This document shows, piece by piece, positions 1-9,857 of a DNA stretch of 64,000 nt (its first letter is position 1; each line of letters begins with the position of its first letter). Both the position numbers and the translations under genes were made by a program. The notes beneath the pieces were generated by a model. That model worked only from the letters and a program-made list of their open reading frames with translations, was not told the DNA's origin and did no database searches. This DNA comes from Proteles cristata cristata (lineage: Eukaryota; Chordata; Mammalia; Carnivora; Hyaenidae). The DNA is taken from contig JAESUZ010000344.1 of assembly GCA_017311185.1 (NCBI GenBank), positions 62,001 through 126,000 of the forward strand. Direction: 5' to 3'.

Positions 1-2596
1 TAGCTTTTAGGGAGACCCTTTGCCCGAGATAGTTATGTGCTGGGTGGAAGGAAGTTCACTTCAGGCATGGGTTTTTATAGGCACTGTGTAATTTCATTAC
101 TCTCTGCATAGCCAGTGTGCTGAAATTCATTAAGAGGCACACAATAAATGTTTGGTAAATGGATGAATGACTCCATTGAGACTAGTCAGAAAGGAGGAAG
201 CCTCAACCTAAATAATCCTTACCAACTGTAAGGGTCAGCTATCTCAAGGAACAAGGAGCAGAGCAGGCCTGCTTCCTGGCCTTTGCCACTGGCCCCTCCA
301 CACTGCCAGTCACAGAGATTCAAAGAAGTAGAGATATGATTCTCTGGCATGTCTATTTGCACCAGGCTATTTCTTCCTTGGAACTTCTGCCTGCCCTGTA
401 ACTGGCACACTGGTTTTCATCTCTGTGTCTTTGAGTGTATCGTCACCACTACCTGCAGTGCCTCCCCACACCTGGTCTCCCCTCACCTGTCCTCCATTAC
501 ACATCCCATGCTTCCATACGGGCATGCTGAGTTGGAGGGGGGCCCTCAGGCTCTCAAGCCATCCATCTTGGACTTCTGTGCTGGGTAGACACTTATTTCT
601 TGCGGCCTGTCCAAATCACCCAATAATTCTGGACCCCCATTTTTCATCTGGAAAACAGAAATGACAGTAACAGTACCCAAGTCAGAGGATTATTTTAAGA
701 TTGAATTGGCGAGTACACAGAACAGAGCCTTGAACAGGGCAGCCTATCTCCTATCAGCCTCTGTCTCTCTTGTGACTCCCTGTCTCCTATACCCCTGTTG
801 GAGTTGTTTTCTCCTCCACCTACCTCCACCACTTTGTTCTCCCCTCCTTCCAACTGAGCACTATGGCTGGTCCACTTCCTTATTCAACAACTCTAAGGGG
901 CCCTCCAGTACCCACCCAATTACATTCAAAATATCCTTAGCAGAATTCCAGGCTTTCCATTTTCCAGGCCACCAATGTGGCCGATATACTTCCCCTATAT
1001 TTCCTGACCCATCCCTGATGTTTCTGCCTAAGTGCACCCTATATTTGTTCCTAGGCAGGAATTCTCTCTTACTTCCTTGCTCTGGCTAGACCTTCCTGTC
1101 CCACCTGTCCTGTCCTCTGCCTGCTCAGACCTCTGCACAGTAAGAGGGAAAAGCAGCATTCCAGAGCTGGCCCTCCTTGATCTGCAGGCCTCAGATACTC
1201 TTCATTTGGTTTTGGAGGTCACATCCTGCACTCATATCAGCAAGGCATCCTTCGAGATTGCGATCCTATTCAGAGATACCTTTTGTACATTGTAGCAAAC
1301 TAAAGCCTATCATCTTTTAGTTGGTCCGAGGGTTGTGGGTTATCGTTAAGCTGAAGTCTATCATCTTTCAAGCTTATAAAAGGTTAATGCTCCTCTAGGC
1401 ACCCAAAGTACCATGATTTCCTTGCCTCCTTGTGACATTGGTTTTATGATACTGAATTTGGTTACTTCCAGGGCCAGCATTGGTCATCCTAAGGGATTTT
1501 AATTTAGAAAATATGAAGGAGACTACTTATGCTGTAGAGAGGGTCACTGCATCTTATTGTCCCTGAATATGTACAGCTTTTAAAATCACCATTTAATGAT
1601 GTGTTTGTAGCAGCAAATGCTTATCATACAACGTTGCCTGACAAAACCCAGAATGCAAAAGTGCATTTACTATATGATTGTAACTGCACGAATCATGTGA
1701 GTCAGGACGGGAAGAGGCTGTGGACAAGTGACAATAGTTTGATTTATTGGGGAAATGAGATTGAAGACAAATTTTTCTTCTTTTTACCATTGCTATGTTA
1801 ATGTTTCTGATATTATGCAAAATAAAAATAGCTAATGTTAATAGCTACCATTTTTTATTATATTAATAATACAGTAATAAGTGTATGCTCGACCTGGGCC
1901 ACTGAGTTCTACATTATCTCATTTAATCCTTCCACAATGTCTGTGAGGTGGGGATGTTTATCTCTGGCATATGGGCAAAAGGCAAAGGGGTTTCCCAGTG
2001 ACACACACTGAGGATGCAGACAAGCACCTTCCATACCATGACATCTCTCACTTTCAACTTTCTGATTAAAACAAAACCAGGTAACTTTTCATGAATCAAT
2101 TTTATAACAGTTACAGAAGAAAGAATGTTACAAAGAGAAAAAGTCCCCTTGAAATAAAATATCATCTGTAATATCAAAACTGGGATAGCCACTGTACACC
2201 TTGTGGTCACAGCCGCCACTGTGACCCTCCTGCAATCTCTCGTGGGGAACTTTTAGTATGCTTTCCTCATTTGGGAAGTACAGAAGGAGAACAAATACTT
2301 GCTCTTGAGGCTAGAGTCTAGAAAAACCATGAAACTACTGTTGGGTGGCAGAATTTCCTTTCCTAAAATCTAAGATAAAAATCATTGGGAACTGGGGCTT
2401 TGGATGGAATGGGTTGATGCCATAGGATGGAATGAGGCGGGGCAAAGGGTGACTGTGTTCTTTCATACATGCAAGGTCTGGGGAGCAGTTACATTCCAGG
2501 CCCTCGTGAAAATCTTTTTTAACTGAAAGTTGAACTTTAAACAACTTATGCATATCAGGAATGAAGACTGGAGACAATTTCATTCTAAAAATCATA
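1..2596. other. Noncoding stretch with ancient repeat remnants
   Basis: No gene is recognised. About 70-170 resembles an L2 3' end (cacaataaatgtttggtaaatggatgaatga). About 590-760 resembles a sense MIR (catttttcatctggaaaa, then a run of short A/T-rich words). About 800-1150 is pyrimidine-rich and may be L2-derived. The short open frames here have no recognisable protein similarity. Confidence 0.5.
1835..1985 (-). mobile_element. MIR SINE fragment
   Basis: Diverged MIR core in antisense: catttaatccttccacaatg followed by a gaggtggggatg block, matching the remembered MIR pattern 'catttaatcctcacaac...gaggtaggta'. Confidence 0.6.
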
Positions 2597-2810
2597 AGGG
2601 GTGTTTATGTGGCTCAGTTGGTTAAGTGTCTGACTCTTCACTTTGGCTCAGATTATGATCTCATGGTTCATGGGTTCGAGCCCCACATCGGTCTCTGCAC
2701 TGACAGTGGGGAGTCTGCTTGGGATTCTTTATCTCCCTCTTTCTCTTTGCATCTCTCCCTCTTTCTCTCTTTTGCTCTCTTTCTCAAAAATAATAAACTT
2801 AAAAAAAACT
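2597..2810 (+). mobile_element. Felid tRNA-derived SINE (SINEC_Fc type)
   Basis: Sense copy with a degraded head (gtttatgtggctcagttgg), B box ggttcgagcccc, a CT-rich body and an aataataaacttaaaaaaa tail. Fairly diverged, and no clear target-site duplication was found. Confidence 0.9.
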
Positions 2811-3259
2811 CCATAATATTATAAACAATTAAGTAGTGCCCAAGGACTCATGGGTTTCCTACATTGTTAGTACTGTCAGGAGGTAATCCAGACTTTACTA
2901 ATATTTTCATTGGATTAAACTAGTTAATATCTTCTGTACTGTTTTAGTTTATGTAAAAATGATTTCTTTATTGGCCTAGCAATGATTGCCATCTTCATTT
3001 AGTTCTGTCATAGTGACAAGTTCATGAAGGGTTTGTGTGATGATATTGCAACTGAGCTGTTAGAGATTTATCTTTTATTCATTCATTTATTCACTTACTT
3101 ATTAATTCATCTAGTAAATATTTGTTGAAAAACAACTTGTTGAATATCCTTCCTTGTGCATTTGTTATAAAATTATAGTCAAGGGCATTGCCTATTGTGT
3201 ATATTAATGTCGTATGCAAGAAATCCACATGAAAACCTTCTTTAAGAAATAAGTTCCAG

Positions 3260-3717
3260 AGGGTGCCTGGGTGGTTCAGTCAGTTGAGTGTCTGACTCTT
3301 TCTTTTCTTTTCTTTTTTTTTTAATAATTTTAGTTCTTGCACTTAAAAAAGTTTATTTATTTTTGAGAGAGAGAGAGAGCGAGCAAGAGCAAGCACAGGG
3401 GTGGGGCAGAGAGAGAGGGAGATAGAGAATCTGAAGCAGGCTCTGCATTCACAGTGCAGAGACTGATGCAGGGCTCAAACTCATGAATCATAAGATCATG
3501 ACATGAGCCAAAGTCCAATGCTCCACTGACTGAGCCACTCAGATGCCCAGAGTGTTCAAGTCTTCATTTCACCTCAGGTCATGATCCAGGTCGTGGGATC
3601 AAGCCCCACATTGAGCTCCACACTGAACCTGCTTAAGATTCTCTTTCTCCCTCTGCCCTTCTCTCCAGCTCGTGCTCTCTCTTTCTCTCTCTCTCTCTCA
3701 AATTAAAAAAAAAAATT
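3260..3717 (+). mobile_element. Felid SINE split by a second SINE
   Basis: Sense SINE whose head lies at 3260-3300 (gggtgcctgggtggttcagt) and whose body and tail lie at 3550-3717 (ctcaggtcatgatcc to the A-rich end). An antisense SINE at 3301-3549 interrupts it. The pre-insertion segment gagtgtctgactctt (3286-3300) reappears, diverged, at 3550-3564 as the duplication of the inner element. Confidence 0.88.
3301..3549 (-). mobile_element. Antisense felid SINE nested inside another SINE
   Basis: Reads T-rich tail, GA-rich body, gatgcagggctcaaactcat, then the head complement gactgagccactcagatgcc. It sits inside the SINE at 3260-3717 and must be the younger of the two. Confidence 0.9.
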
Positions 3718-4039
3718 AAGCTTCAGAAAAGCACTTAAACTCCCTTCGATCATACTAAGCTTTCTCCTTTCTGATAATAGCCATTTGTTGATGTGTTTTG
3801 TATTTTTCCATGGCTGCCAGGAAGCTCAGAGATACTCATGGTGCTCAGTCACAAGCATTGTATTAACCTCACAGTTGGTATATTCCTCCCTTTCTCTTTT
3901 CAAGGCTCTGATTTTCTTAGTATATATCTATTCTTTTGACAGTCCACCTCAATTCTTTTTGGAAAAGGTGGGGTATGGGGCATAAATTCAAGACTGTGCT
4001 GGACATCATCATCAAATGCTTATCAGTTGGAACCAGGTA

Positions 4040-4150
4040 AAAGTGATGGTGCACAACACTGTGAATGAACTAAATACCATTGAACTATGCACTTGAAAGT
4101 AATTGATTTTATGTTAGGTGAATTTTACCTCAATAGAAAAATTGAAAAAG
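4040..4150 (+). mobile_element. Old L1 3' end fragment
   Basis: Resembles an L1MA/MB-type 3' end: gtgcacaacactgtgaatga, a ccattgaactatgcacttga block and gaattttacctcaatagaaa before an A-rich end. Confidence 0.55.
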
Positions 4151-4419
4151 CAATCATACCAGTGACTTTGATGATGGTGATAATGATGGTGATGACTAGG
4201 CACTAGTTGAATGCAGTTTTTTCCATGACAGGCAATGGGAACAATGGGAAGGTCATCCAAGGAATCTGCCCCATTGCTTTAGAAGAGCGATAATTAATAT
4301 TGGCATGTGTACAAGCAGTCACACAGCTAGTTTTGAGAATGGGAACTCTCCCATCTCCATCCCTTCTCCAGCCATCTTAAAAAAATAACAAACCAGCTTT
4401 GTTATTTTAAAATTGTATA

Positions 4420-5060
4420 AACAGAAATGTTCATTGAGGGAAATAATACTTCCATAAAAGTTACCTATATTTTTAATAGCCAGAAATAACCATTGTTAAC
4501 ATTTTGTGTATACCTTCTAGACTTCTGTATTGATTCGTTGGTGCATGGATTCAATCATCCATCTGTCTTCCTTTTCCAAAGTGAGGTCCCTAGGACACCA
4601 GTCTCATGATTCGCTAAGTTCAGAAAATGGGTCATCAAAACAACCCCTCTTGGAGAGTCATGAAGCACATTAGCATACCGGAAGCTTTGAGGAATTTAGT
4701 AGCAATGGACTTCATTTCACTGTGATTCATGTAGAGTTTTTCCAAGGAAGTTGAACATGGAATCATTATTTTCTGTAGCCCACGGAAGGAACGAAATGTT
4801 GCATGGAAGCCCAAGGGAGCTAAGGAATACTTGATGTTAAGTCCTAGTTCATATTTAGTCTATGTGGTCATGCTAGAGAGCCTACCTGAATTGGTTCTAT
4901 GGAGTACATTTCTCTCCATGTCAGTTCCGTACACCTAAAGCATAGTTTTTCACGGCTGCATGGAATTCTGTTGTATGGCTGTTCCATGGCTTACAGAACC
5001 AATACCTCATCGCTGGAATTTGGATTTTCCCCATTTTGGCACTCATAATGAACATTATTA
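4420..5060 (-). mobile_element. Diverged ancient L1 (L1M-like) remnants
   Basis: Patchy similarity to the antisense 3' region of old L1s: ccattgttaacattttgtgt near 4491, and near 4951 a gctgcatggaattctgttgt block followed by aatgaacattattattgct. About 4560-4900 between the two patches is not assigned. Confidence 0.45.
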
Positions 5061-5727
5061 TTGCTAACTGAGGCCCACCCCTAAAATGTCCCCTCGTATG
5101 AAGTTTGGTTTTCCTGGGGAATAGTATCTGCCCAGATTCTCCATGAGTGTTGTTTGTATTTACCTTTAGTTTAAGGGACTTGTTAGTCAGGAACACTTTG
5201 GAAAGAGAGAAAGGTATAAAACAGTAAGAGAAGGATGGGGGAGGGGATCATTTTGCTGCTAACTTGGGCTTTGTACACTTTTTAAAAAATACGTTTTTTA
5301 AAATCTTGTGTGTCTATGACCAGGATCTGGTCTAGCTCCTGCTCACTCCAGGAAGGGACTAATGTTTTGGGATGGCTGAGCTCAGATTTGCTAGACTATT
5401 GAGTTTAGATGTGTAGATGTGTAGATCTGGAGCCTCAAGCCAGGGTTAGGAAACTTTAGGAATGTGGGAGCAGCTTGTGAGTAGTGTGGGATAACCTTTC
5501 CAGGAACACTAACCCCATTTTTAAAGCACAGCATGAGCCCCACTGGAGTATTGGGGGATTCCAGATGGTATAGAAGAGGATTTTTCAGTGGAGTGCTATG
5601 GGCATGGAGCATGCGACAAGAAAGTAATTTCCTTTTCAATTCTTGTTCAGCATTCTGGATATTTTTTAAGGAGCCAGCCTGTTTGGTGCTGGAATAGTCT
5701 TAGCACCTGAAATTTTCTAACTTCCCT

Positions 5728-5967
5728 GTTTTTTTAAAAAAAAGTTTATTTATTTATTTTGAGAGAGACAGAAAGAGAGAGAGAGAGGGAGAGAGAGAGA
5801 GAAAGAGAGAGAAAATGCATGAGAGTGGGAGAGGGAATAGAGAGAGAATCTCAAGCAAGATTCTCAGCATGGAGCATGACTCAGGGCTTGATCCCGTGAC
5901 CCTGGAATCATGACCGGAGCCAAAATCAAGAGTAAGTGGCTCAACCAACTGAACCACCTAGGTGCCC
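5728..5967 (-). mobile_element. Antisense felid SINE (first of three in a row)
   Basis: Poly(T), ttatttatttattttgagag, a (GA)-rich body and the terminal head complement ccaactgaaccacctaggtg. First member of a head-to-tail series of three antisense copies ending at 6420. Confidence 0.9.
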
Positions 5968-5982
5968 CTAATTTTCCTTTTT

Positions 5983-6182
5983 TTAAAAAAAAAAAATATT
6001 TATTTTTGAGAGATAGAGAGACAGAGTGAGCAGGGGAGGGTCAGAGAGAGAGCGAGACACAGAATCCAAAACAGGCTCCATGCTCTGAGCTGGCTGTCAG
6101 CGGGGCTTGAACCTACGAACGGTAAGATCATGACCTGAGCCAAAGTTGGATGCTTAACCAACTGAGCCACCCAGGTGCCCCT
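5983..6182 (-). mobile_element. Antisense felid SINE (second of three)
   Basis: T/A-rich tail, gtgagcaggggagggtcaga, ggggcttgaacctacgaacg and ccaactgagccacccaggtg. With the third copy it forms a block flanked by the 15-bp repeat ctaattttccttttt at 5968-5982 and 6421-6435. Confidence 0.92.
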
Positions 6183-6420
6183 CCTTTTTTTTTTTTTAAT
6201 GTTTATTTATTTTTGAGAGAGAGAGAAACAGACAGAGAATAAGCAGGGGAGGGGTAGAGAGAGAGAGAGAGAGAGAGAGAGTGAGACAGAATCTGAAGCA
6301 GGCTCCAGGCCTTGAGCTGTCAGCACAGAGCCTGATGCAGGGCTTGAACTCATTGGCTGATAGATCATGCCTTCAGCTGAAGTCCTACGCTTAATTGACT
6401 GAGCCACTCAGGCGCCCCTC
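6183..6420 (-). mobile_element. Antisense felid SINE (third of three)
   Basis: Poly(T), gtttatttatttttgagaga, a 28-bp (GA) run, cagcacagagcctgatgcag and gactgagccactcaggcgcc. It lies directly against the second copy with no unique DNA between them. Confidence 0.92.
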
Positions 6421-6435
6421 CTAATTTTCCTTTTT

Positions 6436-8148
6436 GATGAGGAGAGAGCAGACCTCAGGGTTGGAGTCTGGCAGACTAAAATTTAGTGCTGTTTTGACTG
6501 CATTCATGTTTAAAATATTTGGTTACTTCTTGGTTATGGCAAGAGATCCTAATAAAATTTCTTTTAAAATAAATGGAAAAAGCAAGTAGACATCAAGAAA
6601 AAATATTAGTAAGTAAAAAGTCATAATACAAGTAACTGAAATTTGGGTGAAAAGTGAGCAACCCAAGTCTCATGATCACCACCAGTATTAGCTCTTAAAA
6701 CTGTCTCTTTGTATGATTATCATTTGTGAATCTACTGTGGGTCCTTAGTCTGTTTTTGTTTGTGTTTTGTTTCTTTTTTCTTCTTCTTTCTCATCTACTT
6801 TCAACTGCCCAGGGAAAAATTCACACAGTGGGGATATTTAGTTGGGTCTTCACAAGTGAGTGAGCATTTGCCACATAACAGAGAACAGGCATACCAACCC
6901 ATCAAGGTGCTGACCTCTGGTGCAGGTCACCATCAGCCTTTCCCTCATCACAAGAGAAATTGCTTATGATGAGACGAAATAGCTCTTGGAGACAAGATAT
7001 ACAGAAGAATTCACTGAAAACCAGTTTTCCCAATGAAACTATCTGGGAATTGGAGAAATATTTCCTTTCTCCTCTGGTTGCTGGGACAGCAAATAGCCCT
7101 AACGGAGATCTGCAAATAACGGTAATAAAAACTAAAGCCCGGGCACAAGACTGAGGGGGAGATGTCAGCTTTAAGAAGTGAAAGAAAAGGGACTAGAAGT
7201 GGAACAGAGCAACGAAATGTAGGTTTAAGCCCATGAGGCACAGGTGGGATTTTTATATTAAGCAAGCGAAAGACCACAGGGGGGAAAGCAGGCTGACTTT
7301 ATTTTTTTTTTTATGACAGAATCAATAGAATCTAATCAAGTTTTGAATGCAATCAGAGTAAGATGAGAAATACCAAGTAGGCTCCCTGAGGCAGTAACCA
7401 GAACATAATCGTGTCCGGAAGGGATTACCAGAGTGATGTTCCACATTTCTCTCCAAGTCCTGCTGGGGAAACTCTGAAATTAAGGAAGAGTGACACGGAT
7501 TCAGGTTCATGTCCCCAGAGTTTTGATGCCCTGTTTTATGTTGGATTTTTCTTCTGTGTGGAGCTCCTACCGGCACCGGGCTTTTGGCTAAGAAAGAAAG
7601 ACGTCCTTTCGGAGGAAGGTAGTGATGACTGTCACAGGTCACTTTGTGGGATGCACAGACTCAGATTACAGAACCCCTGGCTGGAAGGTAGTGAGAACTG
7701 GGGACTCCAAGCCGCCTCATAGTCTCCACACACACCCTCCCCTAGTCACCCCATATACCAACAATCCAAACAAAGACAGACTGCATGCCCCGCGAATGCA
7801 GCTTCAAGCTCCCTGCAAACAGCCATGCCAGTGCAGTCTACTTAAAACAAGACCACTGATCATCCCATGCTCCTCTCAGCACCTAGGCAACCGTCTTAAG
7901 CACTGCACCCGGTAGAGGAATTCTGAAACCATCATTGGAAGGTGGTTAGGATTTGAATTTGTTGGTTGTACAAGGAACAGGAAAAAATGCAAAACTTCTT
8001 ACTGACATTGGCTCTTGCAGCTACTTTAATCACACAAGTTCTGGCTTATGATGATTTGGTGCCAGGTCCTGGGAGACAGGGCTGGGGTAGAAGCCAGTCT
8101 CATCCCTGAGGAGCCCTCTCAGAGTTAGAGGATGACAGACTCTTAGTC
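6436..8148. other. Noncoding DNA upstream of the CHMP4B retrocopy
   Basis: No gene or young repeat recognised. Short open frames occur (for example 7322-7642 minus and 7411-7722 plus) without recognisable domains. A polypyrimidine tract ending in ttggctcttgcag near 8007-8019 resembles a splice acceptor about 280 nt before the retrocopy ATG, which could matter if the region is transcribed. Confidence 0.5.
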
Positions 8149-8298
8149 GAAAATGTAACCCAGGCCGAGCCCAGCTGCGGGGCGGAGGCGGCGGAGAGGC
8201 CTGTGGTGGCAGGGAGCGGCGGGGCCAGGAGCGGGCGCTGGAGCCGAGCCGAGCCGAGCCGGAGCGGGCGGCGCAGGCCGGCGCGGCGAACAGCAACC

Positions 8299-8973
8299 AT
8301 GTCGGTGTTCGGCAAGCTGTTCGGGGCCGGAGGGGGTAAGGCCGGCAAGGGCGGCCCGACCCCTCAGGATGCCATCCAGCGGCTGCGGGACACGGAGGAG
8401 ATGCTAAGTAAGAAGCAGGAATTCTTGGAGACGAAGATCGAGCAGGAGCTGACCGCCGCCAAGAAGCACGGCACCAAGAACAAGCGCGCGGCCCTCCAGG
8501 CACTGAAGCGCAAGAAGAGGTATGAAAAGCAGCTGGCGCAGATCGATGGCACACTATCCACCATTGAGTTTCAACGAGAGGCCCTGGAGAACGCCAATAC
8601 CAACACTGAGGTGCTCAAGAACATGGGCTATGCTGCCAAGGCCATGAAGGCTGCCCATGACAACATGGACATCGATAAAGTTGATGAGTTAATGCAGGAC
8701 ATTGCTGACCAGCAAGAACTTGCAGAAGAGATTTCCACAGCTATTTCAAAACCTGTAGGATTTGGAGAAGAGTTTGATGAGGATGAGCTCATGGCAGAAT
8801 TAGAAGAACTAGAACAGGAGGAACTAGATAAGAATTTGCTGGAAATCAGTGGACCCGAAACAGTCCCTCTACCGAATGTTCCCTCTATAACCTTACCATC
8901 AAAACCCACCAAGAAGAAGGAAGAGGAAGAGGATGACATGAAGGAATTGGAGAACTGGGCTGGATCCATTTAA
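8299..8973 (+). CDS. CHMP4B: CHMP4B retrocopy with intact 224-aa reading frame
   Basis: Encodes a full-length charged multivesicular body protein 4B-like protein (Snf7 family). This is the ESCRT-III subunit that polymerises on membranes in endosomal sorting, cytokinetic abscission, membrane repair and virus budding. The ATG at 8299 has A at -3, is the first ATG of the GC-rich leader, and gives exactly 224 residues, the length of mammalian CHMP4B. Visible features are the membrane-inserting N-terminus MSVFGKLFG, a basic helical N-terminal half including the KKHGTKNKRAALQALKRKKR stretch (residues 54-73), an acidic second half, a proline-rich VPSITLPSKP segment near 195-204 resembling a MIM2 VPS4-binding motif, and a C-terminal helix keeping M214, L217 and W220 for ALIX Bro1 binding. 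Compared with the human protein as I remember it, changes are E24D, K45T, A198T, A204T, D211E and M224I. The frame is continuous although the parent gene has introns, so this is a retrocopy. Expression is not shown by the sequence. Confidence 0.95.
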   Translation: MSVFGKLFGAGGGKAGKGGPTPQDAIQRLRDTEEMLSKKQEFLETKIEQELTAAKKHGTKNKRAALQALKRKKRYEKQLAQIDGTLSTIEFQREALENANTNTEVLKNMGYAAKAMKAAHDNMDIDKVDELMQDIADQQELAEEISTAISKPVGFGEEFDEDELMAELEELEQEELDKNLLEISGPETVPLPNVPSITLPSKPTKKKEEEEDDMKELENWAGSI

Positions 8974-9162
8974 CTGGTCCAGTGCGGGCTGGGCCCAGAC
9001 AGACTCTGGTGGCCTGTTAAGCGGGCAGGTGTTTGCGTGTGCGGGGCAGGCAGGACATGGTGCAGGCAGGTTCCATCGCTCCTGAATCTCCCTCCAAAGC
9101 AGTAGGGCTGCATCACTGCTCACTCTCTGCATAGCATGGTCTGCACCCAGCGGGATGGAGAG

Positions 9163-9193
9163 GGGGGTGGGGGGTGGGGATGGGTGGGTGGGA
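9163..9193 (+). repeat. G-rich tract in the CHMP4B 3' UTR copy
   Basis: Several G runs of 3-6 bases separated by one or two bases (ggggggtggggggtgggga, then gggtgggtggg). The arrangement could fold into a G-quadruplex in DNA or RNA. It lies in the retrocopy's 3' UTR. Confidence 0.6.
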
Positions 9194-9227
9194 GGTGCCT
9201 GCTGTTTATAATGTTGAATTTCTGTAA

Positions 9228-9233
9228 AATAAA
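9228..9233 (+). promoter_or_regulatory. Polyadenylation signal AATAAA of the CHMP4B retrocopy
   Basis: The canonical hexamer lies 16 nt before the genomic poly(A) tract that starts at 9250. That is the normal signal-to-cleavage spacing, so the signal was copied from the parental mRNA. Confidence 0.85.
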
Positions 9234-9504
9234 CTGTATTTGCAAATCCAAAAAAAAAAAAAAAGAAAATGTAACCCAATCAAATTGGACTATAATGGGG
9301 GACCTTGGAAATCATAGGAGGCTGTTACCACTGTTGGTTGGGGCATGGGGCAAGGAAGGGAAGTGAGGACGAGTGGTCATGATTTCTGCAATGACTTTAG
9401 CCCCAACAGTGGTCTCAGGCCACACAACCCCCTGAAGGAAGTGTTATTACTTCAGGCACTTAGCGATTGCTCAAGAACATTTGTGAACATTCAGATGAAT
9501 GAAG

Positions 9505-9615
9505 AAACGAATGGCTCCAATAAAGAAACTGGGCCTCAGAGAAGAAAGAACTTCCCTGAGATCACACAGCTCATCAGTAGCAAAGCTGGAATATCAGACC
9601 TAAGAACCTCATTCT
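9505..9615 (-). mobile_element. MIR SINE fragment
   Basis: MIR antisense signature aaagaaactgggcctcagag, then agatcacacagctcatcagt and agcaaagctggaatatcaga. Confidence 0.65.
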
Positions 9616-9857
9616 CTATCTGTCACACACAGTGTTTGCTGGATCCGGGTGTGGAAAGAGCTAGAAAATCCAGAGAGCTACAAGGGGAACTTGATAGGAG
9701 CCAGCCAAGTTGGGATTTGCAGAAGAGAGAGGAGCAGCCCTTGCTGATAGAAGTCTGTTCCCTTCTCTTACAGGCAAGTTCGCATGAGTTAGGGAGCACA
9801 CTGCTGATGCGTCTTAATATTTATTTCTAAAAAAAACAAGAACAAAAACTATGGTAC

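Larger units (their letters stand above)
8149..9278 (+). mobile_element. Processed CHMP4B retrocopy unit with target-site duplication
   Basis: This is a complete L1-mediated cDNA insertion. The 14-bp direct repeat gaaaatgtaaccca lies at 8149-8162 and again at 9265-9278 without mismatch. Between the repeats are a 136-nt leader rich in CpG and GGAGC/GAGCC units (8163-8298), the coding region, a 276-nt 3' UTR and an A15 tail (9250-9264). Having leader, coding region and tail means reverse transcription reached or nearly reached the mRNA 5' end. The perfect duplication and uninterrupted frame suggest a fairly recent event. The duplication begins G-AAAA, compatible with an L1 endonuclease nick in an A-rich target. 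Confidence 0.93.

Noticed and set aside
2617..2680. tRNA gene candidate (A and B box-like words)
   Set aside because: The tRNA-like part belongs to the SINE head. It cannot fold as an intact tRNA and is followed by the SINE body; the same applies to every other SINE copy.
8203..8298. N-terminal extension of the CHMP4B frame (32 extra codons)
   Set aside because: The frame is open upstream only because the leader is GC-rich. The would-be first codon is GTG, the leader has no ATG, and starting at 8299 gives exactly the family's 224 residues.
8030..8554. 174-codon antisense open frame over the CHMP4B 5' end
   Set aside because: Low-complexity Pro/Ala/Arg/Ser composition produced by reading the GC-rich leader and coding strand backwards. 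No domain; a shadow of the retrocopy.
9345..9830. 161-codon plus-strand open frame after the CHMP4B retrocopy
   Set aside because: It runs through an antisense MIR fragment and shows no protein family features.
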